Below are positions 18,198 through 25,963 of a stretch of 64,000 nucleotides of DNA, piece after piece. The DNA comes from GCA-2861595 sp035525365 (GTDB taxonomy: Bacteria; Actinomycetota; Acidimicrobiia; Acidimicrobiales; GCA-2861595). The notes beneath the pieces were generated by a model, which was not told the DNA's origin, did no database searches, and saw only the letters and a program-made list of their open reading frames with translations. The stretch spans positions 34,826 through 98,825 of the forward strand of contig DATLEK010000064.1 of assembly GCA_035525365.1 (NCBI GenBank), given 5' to 3'. The position numbers were made by a program, and so were the translations under genes. How positions within the stretch are numbered: position 1 is the first letter of the stretch; every line of letters begins with the position of its first letter.

Positions 18198-18377
18198 TCA
18201 GGCGTCGGCGTCGTCGATGCGCTCCACACGCTTCACCGCGCCTGCCTTCACCTGCAGCACCGGCTCGTGTGGAAGTGATCGCGTGTCGTAGAAGACGACC
18301 CAGGGGCCGGCGTTCCGGTAGTCCCCCGCGGCCACCTCTTCGGTGTCGCCGCTGTTGTAGGTGATCCGGAAGGACAC
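18198..18377 (-). CDS. Small hypothetical protein, 59 aa
   Basis: GTG 18377 follows GAGGAGCGCA. The chain VSFRITYNSGDTEEV ... GPWVVFYDTRSLP ... VLQVKAGAVKRVER is a typical short beta-rich protein, resembling small beta-barrel proteins that accompany larger enzymes. Divergent from and 55 bases away from the 18433 nuclease-like gene. Confidence 0.5.
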   Translation of the reverse strand: MSFRITYNSGDTEEVAAGDYRNAGPWVVFYDTRSLPHEPVLQVKAGAVKRVERIDDADA

Positions 18378-18432
18378 TGCGCTCCTCTTCAAGTCGAAGG
18401 ACCTTCGTAGGCTTGGCTGCGGAGGCAGATCG

Positions 18433-19881
18433 ATGCGACCCGTTCGCTTCAGCCATCAGTATCGCGTGACACGCACTGCGTTGGACGATTGGTTCGACCC
18501 GCTGCTCAACGAGGACACGCGCCTCTACGTGGATCCGTTCCGAATTTTCGTTGACGAGGATCCCTTCTGGGCCAACGGGCACGTGCAACTCATGACCTTC
18601 TTCAACACCGTGATGAAGCTCCTAGCCGACTCTGGATTCGCGGAGAGCTCCCCCTTCTTCAAGAAGGCAAAGGCACTCCTGCTCTTCCCGGAGCCACCCG
18701 AGTTCTGCCTCGGCACAAGCAAGGAGAGCGTCTTCGGTGCTGGATCGGCGAAAGGTCTGCAGGAGGGGATGCTGAAAGGCGCCGCCGAAGCCATTGAGCT
18801 GGGTCTGGAAAACCTCAAGCACTTCGAGGAACTCGCTCTTTTTGGTCAGTCGATCGGCGCCGATCGAGTCAGTGACATGACCTGCGATGTCTTGAAGGGG
18901 GTGTTCGTCGAGTACACGCGGAGCATCGCTCGCCGCCACAACATCCCGCTATCTCCGGTCAACCTACGGCACTGCGGTTGGGACGTATCCCGATTCGTGT
19001 GGAACGACGCCGTAGTCGAGCTCCCACTGAACCCGGTGATGACAGCTCGAGTAGGTATACCGGTCGGGGTGCTGCTAACTCCCAAGCGGTTCCTCCGCAA
19101 GATGCCGAGCATCGATCCGTACGACTTCTGGGACTACGCCTGGTCTCACGAGAGCGAGAAGATCCGAACTGACCTGAACTTCGAGGTTGCCACGAACGTC
19201 GATGCCAAAAAGATCGCTCGTCTTGCACGACGCAAGCGACATTTACTGCGCGCGTACCTCGGTGACCTTGAGGCGAACCCAAAGCCACCGTATGACGTCG
19301 ACGAAGATCCCGAATTGATCGTCCGGAGATCAGACTACGGCCGCGAGATTGCGGGCCAGTTCGAGTTTGGTGCACCCACCACGGAGACGGAGTTCGACCG
19401 GTTCGTCGATCGCCTGCTGGATAACTTCAAGCAGAGCGTTGAGGATCGTGGCGCGTGGCGATTGTTGTGGGCTAATGGAAAGCCGCGGCGCGAGGTCCAT
19501 GCGCAACTGCTGTTCCACACGTCGGCCGTCTGGGTTTGCGAAGACCACGACGTCGACATCTCTCCGGAGTCGAACGCGGGGCGCGGCCCAGTGGACTTCA
19601 AGGTCTCGCATGGTTGGAGACTCCGGGTCCTGTTCGAGCTCAAGCTGGCGAAGAGCTCGTCCTTCCGGAAGAACCTTCGGAGCCAGACGCCCACCTATCT
19701 CCGAAGCGAAGGGGTCCAACGCGGGTACTTCATCGTCATCCAGTTTGCGGAGGAGGACTTTGACCCAGAGTTAGTGCGATCGGCCGAAGAACTAGCAAAG
19801 AAGGTCGCTGATCGAGAGGGCATCGGCTATCGAGTCGTCTGGATCGATGCAAGACCGAAGGAGTCCGCGTCGAACCTGTAG
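18433..19881 (+). CDS. Large protein with C-terminal PD-(D/E)XK-like domain
   Basis: ATG 18433 follows GGAGGCAGATCG. The 482-residue protein begins VTRTALDDWFDPLLNEDTRL and is unassigned over its first 380 residues. The C-terminal part has GRGPVDFKVSHGWRLRVLFE immediately followed by LKLAKSSS: the D...ExK arrangement (D in PVDF, then FELK) of PD-(D/E)XK nucleases, with the usual downstream helix and a strand YFIVIQFAEED. I infer a nuclease that acts in defence, with the N-terminal region possibly for sensing. The gene ends 86 bases before the second 103-bp repeat. Confidence 0.6.
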   Translation: MRPVRFSHQYRVTRTALDDWFDPLLNEDTRLYVDPFRIFVDEDPFWANGHVQLMTFFNTVMKLLADSGFAESSPFFKKAKALLLFPEPPEFCLGTSKESVFGAGSAKGLQEGMLKGAAEAIELGLENLKHFEELALFGQSIGADRVSDMTCDVLKGVFVEYTRSIARRHNIPLSPVNLRHCGWDVSRFVWNDAVVELPLNPVMTARVGIPVGVLLTPKRFLRKMPSIDPYDFWDYAWSHESEKIRTDLNFEVATNVDAKKIARLARRKRHLLRAYLGDLEANPKPPYDVDEDPELIVRRSDYGREIAGQFEFGAPTTETEFDRFVDRLLDNFKQSVEDRGAWRLLWANGKPRREVHAQLLFHTSAVWVCEDHDVDISPESNAGRGPVDFKVSHGWRLRVLFELKLAKSSSFRKNLRSQTPTYLRSEGVQRGYFIVIQFAEEDFDPELVRSAEELAKKVADREGIGYRVVWIDARPKESASNL

Positions 19882-19966
19882 CAGCAGCCAGAAACCTCCC
19901 CCGTTGCGTACGGTCGAGTCGTGCGTCTTTTCAACCCGTCGAGCGGTCTCCACCCGCCAGAGCAAC

Positions 19967-20069
19967 CCGATCGACGGCTACGCGTGCGGTGCAACTAAGG
20001 CTCGGCTACACCGAACGTGCGCCCATAACGCTCGGCCCTTGCCGCTGCTGGGGCGCCCCCAACCGCCGG
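19967..20069. repeat. 103-bp direct repeat, copy 2
   Basis: Same length and order as 16882-16984, with about a dozen differences and the 44-base core unchanged. The surrounding stretch 19882-20171 shows no gene. Confidence 0.75.
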
Positions 20070-20171
20070 AGCTGGGCGGGGAGCCGCCAAGCGTAAGACA
20101 CGACGACCGTCGCCAGCTTGGCTCAGGATGAGGCGTGCGCGTCATGCCCGGCAACCTGCGACCATCAGGTC

Positions 20172-20252
20172 GTGGGCGTGGGGCCGATCACCATCTACGA
20201 CAAGTCGGCCCTCCAGGTGCTGAGCATGGACGAGGCCGTGTTGTCGACGGCT
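20172..20252 (+). pseudogene. Possible start of a PIN-like protein, truncated
   Basis: A short frame reads VGPITIYDKSALQVLSMDEAV. This resembles the N-terminus of a family of bacterial proteins beginning with a strand and DKSALQ.LS.DEA, thought PIN-like. It then loses coding character and runs into the 9-bp repeats. If the likeness is real, this is a gene stump left between two cargo units. Confidence 0.25.
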
Positions 20253-20267
20253 CGGCGTCTGCAACCC

Positions 20268-20303
20268 CGACGCAACCGACGCAACCGACGCAACAAATGT
20301 AGT
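20268..20303. repeat. Four tandem copies of CGACGCAAC
   Basis: Four perfect nine-base units in a row directly upstream of the 20380 leader ORF and its presumed promoter region. They could bind a regulator as iterons do, or be slippage products. Confidence 0.6.
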
Positions 20304-20379
20304 CTAGATCGGTAGCTATCGTGGTGTCACTCGGACGAATGGGCCGAAACGAAGCCGTCCCGAGAGAAAGGACGTTACG

Positions 20380-20445
20380 ATGGACGGTAGGGCGGGGGAC
20401 ACTTCGGGAGATGTGAGGACACTGAAGGTTCGCCTTGTCCGGTGA
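20380..20445 (+). CDS. 21-codon leader ORF overlapping next gene
   Basis: ATG 20380 is preceded by AAGGACGTTACG, a good ribosome site, and the frame ends at 20445 after 21 codons. The TTG start of the 696-residue gene lies inside it at 20435, in another frame. This layout suits translational coupling, where ribosomes finishing the leader restart on the weak TTG. The peptide (MDGRAGDTSGDVRTLKVRLVR) has no clear function. Confidence 0.4.
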   Translation: MDGRAGDTSGDVRTLKVRLVR

Positions 20446-22525
20446 CAACATCGACGGCTTCGATCCGTTCGTTGCCACGCTTCATGCGGAGCTGCGGAGT
20501 CGGCAGATCGAACTCGCCGGCATCACGGGTCACGCTCCGTCCCGGCGTGCGCGCTTGCGCTTTCGCCTGACACTCTGGCGCGAGAACCGCGTGCTCGACA
20601 CGGTTCTCTGGACCCTGCCGGTCGCACTGCTCGCCGCCGCCGGGTTGGTCCTCGCTTTGTCGTGGCCCTGGTCGAGCTCAGCCGAGGCGAACTCGCACGC
20701 TGAAGTTGTCATCGGGTGCGCCTCGGTGGTGTTCCTTGGCGCCATTCTCGCCGAAGCGATCTCGCTACCGCTCGGCCAGATCGCGCAGCTCGGACCCGGA
20801 CTTACGCAGAGTCTGATTCGCAGGCCGTCGGTTTGGCTGGCGGGGCTTTCGGCCGTACCGCTTTCGATCTTTCTCTTCTGGCTCGGCACGCGGAACCCGG
20901 ACGGAGAGGCTGCACTCGGTGGAGCTCTGCTCGCCGGCGCTGCGTTCAGCCTCTACTGGGCAATGACTCGCCATGTGCTTGCAGCGGCCGATCCGTTCGA
21001 GGTCGCCCGTAGTGAGCGCCGGCGGCTGCTGCGAAACGTCGGACGCTTTGCGAAGATGGGTGCTGACCTCGCCGACGCCTACATGGCCGATGACTTGCCT
21101 ACTGACGCGAAGAAGGCAGCACGAGCCGACCGCCAACGTCAGCTAGCCGCTGGGCCGATCCGCCAGCTGCGATCTGGTGCCCGTCGTCTCTTCGCAAGAG
21201 GTGCGACCGACGAGGGGCTCATGTTCACGGACGCGATGATCGAGGGCTTCGTGCAACTCGCTGACGACCTAGATGGCGCAGTTGGCGACTACAACGGCCT
21301 TCCTGGCGAGGTCGTCGAGTCGATCGAGGGCTTCGTATCGACGGCGATGTCGCACCATGACGACTTCGTCGCTGTGCAGTTGGCGGAGCGACTGAACCAG
21401 CTCTCCTTGTTGCCGATCGGGCACCGCGACATTGCAGCTGTCCGCCTCCAAGCACGGGGCAGGATCCGAGCCGTTCTTGACGCAACGTGGGATGACAAGT
21501 CCTCGCGAGTACCGGCGGCCTGTGCCGGTTTGATCGGCCAGCTACCCAACACCCTCATCCGAATGCGGGCGCACGACGATGCAGGCAACGCGATGCATGT
21601 GCTCCAGCGAGTGATATTGCGTGCCGTGGACGCCGGTCATGCTCACATTGGTGGACCCGCAATGTCCGGCTTTATCGACAACCTCGGCTTGGTCGCCCGA
21701 ATCGACAATCAGAGCGTCCGCAGCTACCACCTCGAGCGCTGGTCAACGTTGGTCGAACAGCTTTTCGCCCTCGCGGGCTTGCCCGACATGAGCTTTGCGC
21801 GCCCCCAGGATCAGCTGATTCCTGGAATGGGTCTCGCCGGCGGAAGCAACCTGCAGGAGGTCCTAGTGACGAGTATCGTCAACGCCGACGGGCCATGCAT
21901 CTCGGATGTCCTCCACTCCGTGCTCGCCCCGCTCGAAGCCGCGGTCCGGGTGCTTGCCGGAGTCGACCAGGCTGCGGCTCTCAGACCGATAAGCCGGTCC
22001 TTCGACCTGGCGCTCTGCCTGAACCATGTTGCGGTTGCGAACCTGGAGAAGCTCGATCAGCACGCTCGCACATCGCTTGCGCAGGCACAGCTCAAGGTGA
22101 TCACTTCGTGGGCCCAAACGTTCGATGACGAGCATCTCAGAAGAGAACTGCGAGACGAACATCTTGCTTCTCACGTATGGTCTAACCTCGCATCGGCAGC
22201 GTATGTGGCGGGTGACCTCGCTGTCGTGAGGAGCGTTGCCGAGCGTCTCGTCGCTGCGCTCGGTACGCAGCACGACCAGTTCTCGGTCCATCCCTATGAC
22301 CGCGCTCTGCTTGCTGGTGTCGCGCTTTTCGCCGGCCTGACGACGGCCCAGGCCGATACGCTCGCAGGTGAGGAAACGGACCCGTTCTCGTTCGCCTCGT
22401 CTTTCGAGCCGGTGCTCGGGCGTGGCCCGGCATGTGTTCGCGCTACCGTCTTTGTCGGTGACCCGGCGGATGAGGTGAACGCGTGGTTGGTCAGCGTCCT
22501 TCCGGCTCTGGGCGAATCCTCATGA
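20435..22525 (+). CDS. Large four-TM protein with cytoplasmic domain, unknown
   Basis: The 696-residue protein starts at TTG 20435. Four hydrophobic segments in the first 190 residues (LWTLPVALLAAAGLVLAL, VVIGCASVVFLGAILAEA, VWLAGLSAVPLSIFLFWL and LGGALLAGAAFSLYWAM) are followed by some 500 soluble, helix-rich residues without a motif I know. The layout is like DUF2254-type membrane proteins, but I cannot claim membership. In a defence island such proteins are candidates for membrane-acting effectors. The next gene (DUF3644-like) starts 63 bases downstream on the same strand, so the two may work together. Confidence 0.6.
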   Translation: MSGDNIDGFDPFVATLHAELRSRQIELAGITGHAPSRRARLRFRLTLWRENRVLDTVLWTLPVALLAAAGLVLALSWPWSSSAEANSHAEVVIGCASVVFLGAILAEAISLPLGQIAQLGPGLTQSLIRRPSVWLAGLSAVPLSIFLFWLGTRNPDGEAALGGALLAGAAFSLYWAMTRHVLAAADPFEVARSERRRLLRNVGRFAKMGADLADAYMADDLPTDAKKAARADRQRQLAAGPIRQLRSGARRLFARGATDEGLMFTDAMIEGFVQLADDLDGAVGDYNGLPGEVVESIEGFVSTAMSHHDDFVAVQLAERLNQLSLLPIGHRDIAAVRLQARGRIRAVLDATWDDKSSRVPAACAGLIGQLPNTLIRMRAHDDAGNAMHVLQRVILRAVDAGHAHIGGPAMSGFIDNLGLVARIDNQSVRSYHLERWSTLVEQLFALAGLPDMSFARPQDQLIPGMGLAGGSNLQEVLVTSIVNADGPCISDVLHSVLAPLEAAVRVLAGVDQAAALRPISRSFDLALCLNHVAVANLEKLDQHARTSLAQAQLKVITSWAQTFDDEHLRRELRDEHLASHVWSNLASAAYVAGDLAVVRSVAERLVAALGTQHDQFSVHPYDRALLAGVALFAGLTTAQADTLAGEETDPFSFASSFEPVLGRGPACVRATVFVGDPADEVNAWLVSVLPALGESS

Positions 22526-22587
22526 CCGCTGAGCACGAAGCGATACCGCCGATCCGCGCGGCAGGCTGAGCACGCGACAATTGTCGC

Positions 22588-23100
22588 ATGCGGAAGGAAG
22601 CGCGGCTCCTCAAAGACAAGGCCGTCGATGCCGTGATGCTCGCTGTCGAGAGCTTCAACCGCCCTGTCGACCGCGGTCGGACCGACAGCGTGCTGCGAGA
22701 CCTCAGTCACGCGTTCGAGATGCTAATGAAGGCGGTGATAGTCGAGCGAGGCGGTCGCATCCGGGAACGTCGGGCAACGCAGACCATCGGTTTCGACGCC
22801 TGCGTCAGAAAGGGGTTGAGCGACGAGAAGGTGAAGTTCCTGGGCGAGGAGCAAGCCCTCACGATTCAGATGCTGAATGCCTTGCGTGATGCCGCTGAGC
22901 ATTACCTCGTCGAGCTGTCTGAGCAGCAACTGTACGTTCAGGCGCAAGCGGCTCTTACCCTCTTCGCCGACATTTTGGAGGACGGTTGGTCCGCAGGGTC
23001 AAGTTCCAGGTCTGCGGAGAGCGGGTTCGCTGCAACATGCCGCGGCACCGGGCTGAGAATTGGAATGGCCAGCGGGACGTTCTTGATGACTCACGACTAG
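22588..23100 (+). CDS. DUF3644-like protein, end possibly altered
   Basis: The first 130 residues are helical with LLKDKAVDAVMLAVESFNRP, LRDLSHAFEMLMKAVIVERG and LNALRDAAEHYLVELSE, which resembles DUF3644 and related HEPN-like families in abortive-infection loci. The Arg/Asp-rich loop between helices could be the HEPN active region, but no clear Rx4-6H is seen. The last 35 residues (GWSAGSSSRSAESGFAATC...) lack coding character, so a frameshift or truncation around 22980 is likely. ATG 22588 has only a weak upstream ribosome site. Confidence 0.5.
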   Translation: MRKEARLLKDKAVDAVMLAVESFNRPVDRGRTDSVLRDLSHAFEMLMKAVIVERGGRIRERRATQTIGFDACVRKGLSDEKVKFLGEEQALTIQMLNALRDAAEHYLVELSEQQLYVQAQAALTLFADILEDGWSAGSSSRSAESGFAATCRGTGLRIGMASGTFLMTHD

Positions 23101-23188
23101 CGGGAATTCTGAGTGATTGACGCCCGTTGTCGCTATCGATCGTTGTCTGCGCACGCTGCGTCAGAACCGAACTGAGAGGGCTTCCTTC

Positions 23189-23422
23189 GTGACCGACAAC
23201 GCCATTACGCGAGCTCTCCGGCTCCTCGACGATCACCAGCTGGCATCGGTAGGCCAGATGTACGGCAGGGGGGCAACGAGCGATAACGCCGGCGATCACT
23301 GCCGCCGGCTCGCCGAGTTCCACCTAGCGATCGCCGTAACGGCCGCCATTGAGCAGCAGCGTCGCCTTGAACTGATGCGCTGCACGGAGGAGGCCCTCGG
23401 GACGAGATGGAACGCTGGCTGA
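23189..23422 (+). CDS. Hypothetical protein, 77 aa
   Basis: GTG 23189 opens a frame with good codon use (TDNAITRALRLLDDHQLASV ... HLAIAVTAAIEQQRRLELM). It is mainly helical, short and of unknown function. It might be the displaced end of a longer gene that began with the DUF3644-like protein. Confidence 0.35.
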   Translation: MTDNAITRALRLLDDHQLASVGQMYGRGATSDNAGDHCRRLAEFHLAIAVTAAIEQQRRLELMRCTEEALGTRWNAG

Positions 23423-23529
23423 GATTTTGCAAGCGCTGGCGTGGTCGAGGCCTGCGCTGGACGGCGTCCTCGTGCAGCGGGCCGCCGATCACTGCAAGCC
23501 GGGTTAACACTGATCAGACTGACGACCCC

Positions 23530-24627
23530 CTAGCGGGCGAGGCTGCGAGCCGGACGAGAGGCGGTGACCGCGGTGCGGACAGCCAGCCCGAGGGTCCTCT
23601 GCCAGTCCCGAGACCGCACCATCCAGCCGTTCAGGTCGTTGACTTCGATCGGTACATGCACCCGCGCCACGAACGTGCCGCGCTCGCGGAGAGCGCGCTG
23701 AAGCAGCGTTGCTCCCTGCTCGCCGGCGGGGTCGGCGTCGAATGCAAGGATCATCGGCGCTTCACAGCGGGTCAGGCGCTCGACGACGCGTCCGCCGACG
23801 CAGCCATCACCGCCGACCAGCGCGGCTCCTAAGACAGCAGCGGCTCGGAATCCAGCAGCATTGGCCGAGAGCGCATCGAGCACACCCTCGGTCACGATCA
23901 CGCAGCGGCCGATCGCGTCCGGAGGTTCGTAGATACCGAGGCGGGGGTTGGCGGCCAGACGGTTGGAAGCGTTCATGTACCGGGGTCGCCCCGGCGGTGG
24001 GCTCAGCGAGCGGATCTGGACGAAGACGGGCCGGCCCTCTTCGGAAACCGGAAGCACCGCCGCCCGGCCCGCCGACGGCAGACCTTCGGGGCGAGCTTGG
24101 CGCTGCCGGCCGGGGTCGGCACCAATGCCGTTGCTCCGGAGAACGTCTTCCGGCAGACCTCGGTGATCGGTTAGCCAGCGAAGAACAACTCTTCCTTCCG
24201 GTTGCCACAGCCGCTCCGCGCACTCCTCGACATAGGCGGCTAGGCCGGCAGGGTCGCTCACCGCAGGCTGAACGGCTGGCTGACGCCGAACGAACGGTCG
24301 GGAGAGAGAAACGTCGTCCGTGTGGAACCGATGAGCACCGCCTGCGCGTCTGGCCAGTTCCTCGAGGGCATCGCGAACCAGTACCCCGCGGGTGACCATG
24401 ACCAGGTCGACGGCTGAGCCGCCAATCCCGCAGCCGTGGCAGTGCCAGCGCTCCTCGCCGTTTCGGGAGCGATAGATGCTCACCGGCGGAGTGCGGCCGG
24501 TCTGGGCGTGGGTTGGGCTCGGGCAGGGCCAACTCGCCGAGCGCGGTGTGCCCCGGCGGGGACCGAGCAGCTCGTCTGCCAAGGCGGCCAGGTCAGTCGC
24601 CTCCAGGATCTGATCCCGGTCGAGCAT
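23530..24627 (-). CDS. DNA primase (CHC2 zinc finger + TOPRIM)
   Basis: A 365-residue element primase. The N-terminal zinc finger shows CPSPTH and WHCHGCGIGGSAVDLVM; the Gly-rich continuation is typical of CHC2 domains. The TOPRIM fold has CVIVTEGVLDALSA (catalytic Glu) near residue 240 and ILAFDADPAGEQGA (DxD) near residue 290. It is shorter than chromosomal DnaG and lacks the helicase-binding C-terminal domain, as in plasmid and integrative-element primases that start synthesis on transferred single strands. Its ATG lies four bases past the VirB4 remnant's stop, so they share a transcript. Confidence 0.8.
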   Translation of the reverse strand: MLDRDQILEATDLAALADELLGPRRGTPRSASWPCPSPTHAQTGRTPPVSIYRSRNGEERWHCHGCGIGGSAVDLVMVTRGVLVRDALEELARRAGGAHRFHTDDVSLSRPFVRRQPAVQPAVSDPAGLAAYVEECAERLWQPEGRVVLRWLTDHRGLPEDVLRSNGIGADPGRQRQARPEGLPSAGRAAVLPVSEEGRPVFVQIRSLSPPPGRPRYMNASNRLAANPRLGIYEPPDAIGRCVIVTEGVLDALSANAAGFRAAAVLGAALVGGDGCVGGRVVERLTRCEAPMILAFDADPAGEQGATLLQRALRERGTFVARVHVPIEVNDLNGWMVRSRDWQRTLGLAVRTAVTASRPARSLAR

Positions 24628-24633
24628 CGCCGG

Positions 24634-25773
24634 TCACGCCGCCCGGGCCACGCTCGGCCGAGGGATTTCTATTGACTCGCCGGCAGCAGTAGCGGGGAAC
24701 CCGTTGTCCTTCACGGCCATCCGTTGGTCCGTGTCGCACATCTCGGACTCGGCGCCGGTGAACATGTGCTGAACCACTGCGGTGTGGCCCGCGACCTTCC
24801 ACAGCGCTCGTCCCCGAGCGAGGTGGCCGACAATGTGGCGTTCGGGTTCGGTGAGCCCGAAGCTTGTGGTCGCGCCGTCGAGCTGGTCGGGTGCCTGGCG
24901 CATGAGGATTTTGGTCGCGGCGTCGGCGAGCAGGCCGGCGGCGATCTTGGCCGTGGCCGTGCCGTCGTCAGCCTGGGCGCCAAGGTCGGAGGGGCGGTGG
25001 GCGATGCAGATGTTGGACACGCCGTAGGTGCGGCCGAGCTTGAAGCACGTCTGCAGGTAGCGGGCCGTGTGGCGGTTGCCGAGTAGCGCCCATGCCTCGT
25101 CGATCACCTGGACTCGCTTGGGCCCGGCGCCCGCCATCAGCTGCGAGAGCCACCCGGCGGCGGCCACCATGACCAGGGGCAGCGCCTCGGAGTCGATCGG
25201 CACCGCCGAGAGGTCCAACACGATGCCGGCACCGTCCCAACGCAGTGGGACGGTGGAGTGGCCGTCGAACATGCCGCGAAGCGACCGGGACAACAACTTG
25301 TCGAGGGCATAGCTGAGCTGGCCGAGCTCGCCGATGAGTTCGCCCGGGGCGCGCCGGAGACGCTCGGCGACCAGGGCCGGCGGGCGGTTCACGAGGCCGA
25401 CGAGATCGGCGAGGGTGGCGCCATTGCAGGTGGCGCCCAGGTGCTCCACGCAGGCGAATACGGCGGCGTCCTCCACCTGGGTCAGGGAGCGGTCCAAGAC
25501 GGTGGCGGCCAACGCGGCGACCATCTCGGCGCGCCGAAGGGTGCGCTGCTCGGCGGGCTCGTCGGCGACGCCGGGGCCGTCCTCCAGGGGGTTGAGGCGG
25601 GTCTGTCCGCCAGGCGCCAGGCGCACGACGCCCAAACCCAGGCGGGCGGCGAGGTCGGAGTACTCGCCCTTCGGATCGGCGATGGCGAACCACCGGCCGT
25701 TCTTCCCGGTCCCATAGATGCCACAGCGCGGTCTGCGACCTCGGCTGACCGGCCTGCCGAGCGCCGGATCCCC
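24634..25773 (-). pseudogene. VirB4/TraC-like ATPase, N-terminal part missing
   Basis: The frame after a TGA at 25774-25776 gives YGTGKNGRWFAIADPKGEYS, RLAPGGQTRLNPLEDGP, the Walker B VQVIDEAWALL, NICIAHRPSDLGAQ and LGLTEPERHIV-type helices. These are all hallmarks of the C-terminal ATPase half of VirB4. The preceding Walker A and the 400-residue N-terminal domain are absent; upstream sequence is unrelated. VirB4 powers assembly of the mating channel, so transfer by this element alone seems impossible unless another copy exists. A TTG at 25635 could still start a 333-residue product. Confidence 0.75.
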
Positions 25774-25890
25774 TCAACTTGTCGGCGTCGCTGTCTGGTC
25801 TGCTTGCCCATCCCCCTGCCCATTTTCCGTGGCGACGCTAAATGCTGCCACGCAGAGCCGGTACTCGGCACGCCGTGGCGGACTCACCGG

Positions 25891-25908
25891 GTGACCGGTA
25901 CCGGTCAC
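25891..25908. repeat. 18-bp perfect palindrome
   Basis: GTGACCGGTACCGGTCAC reads the same on both strands and lies between the VirB4 remnant and the 25964-27532 gene. A dimeric regulator site is possible. Confidence 0.5.
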
Positions 25909-25963
25909 AAGCCACCATCCAGAGGCAAGTCGTGCATTTCCGCGTCTTGTGCGACAGGCCGCC

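Noticed and set aside
16882..20069. The 103-bp repeats as integron attC sites
   Set aside because: GCGTTATGGGC on one strand looks like a core site, but the matching partner core and the imperfect stem with extrahelical bases are not there, and no integron integrase is present.
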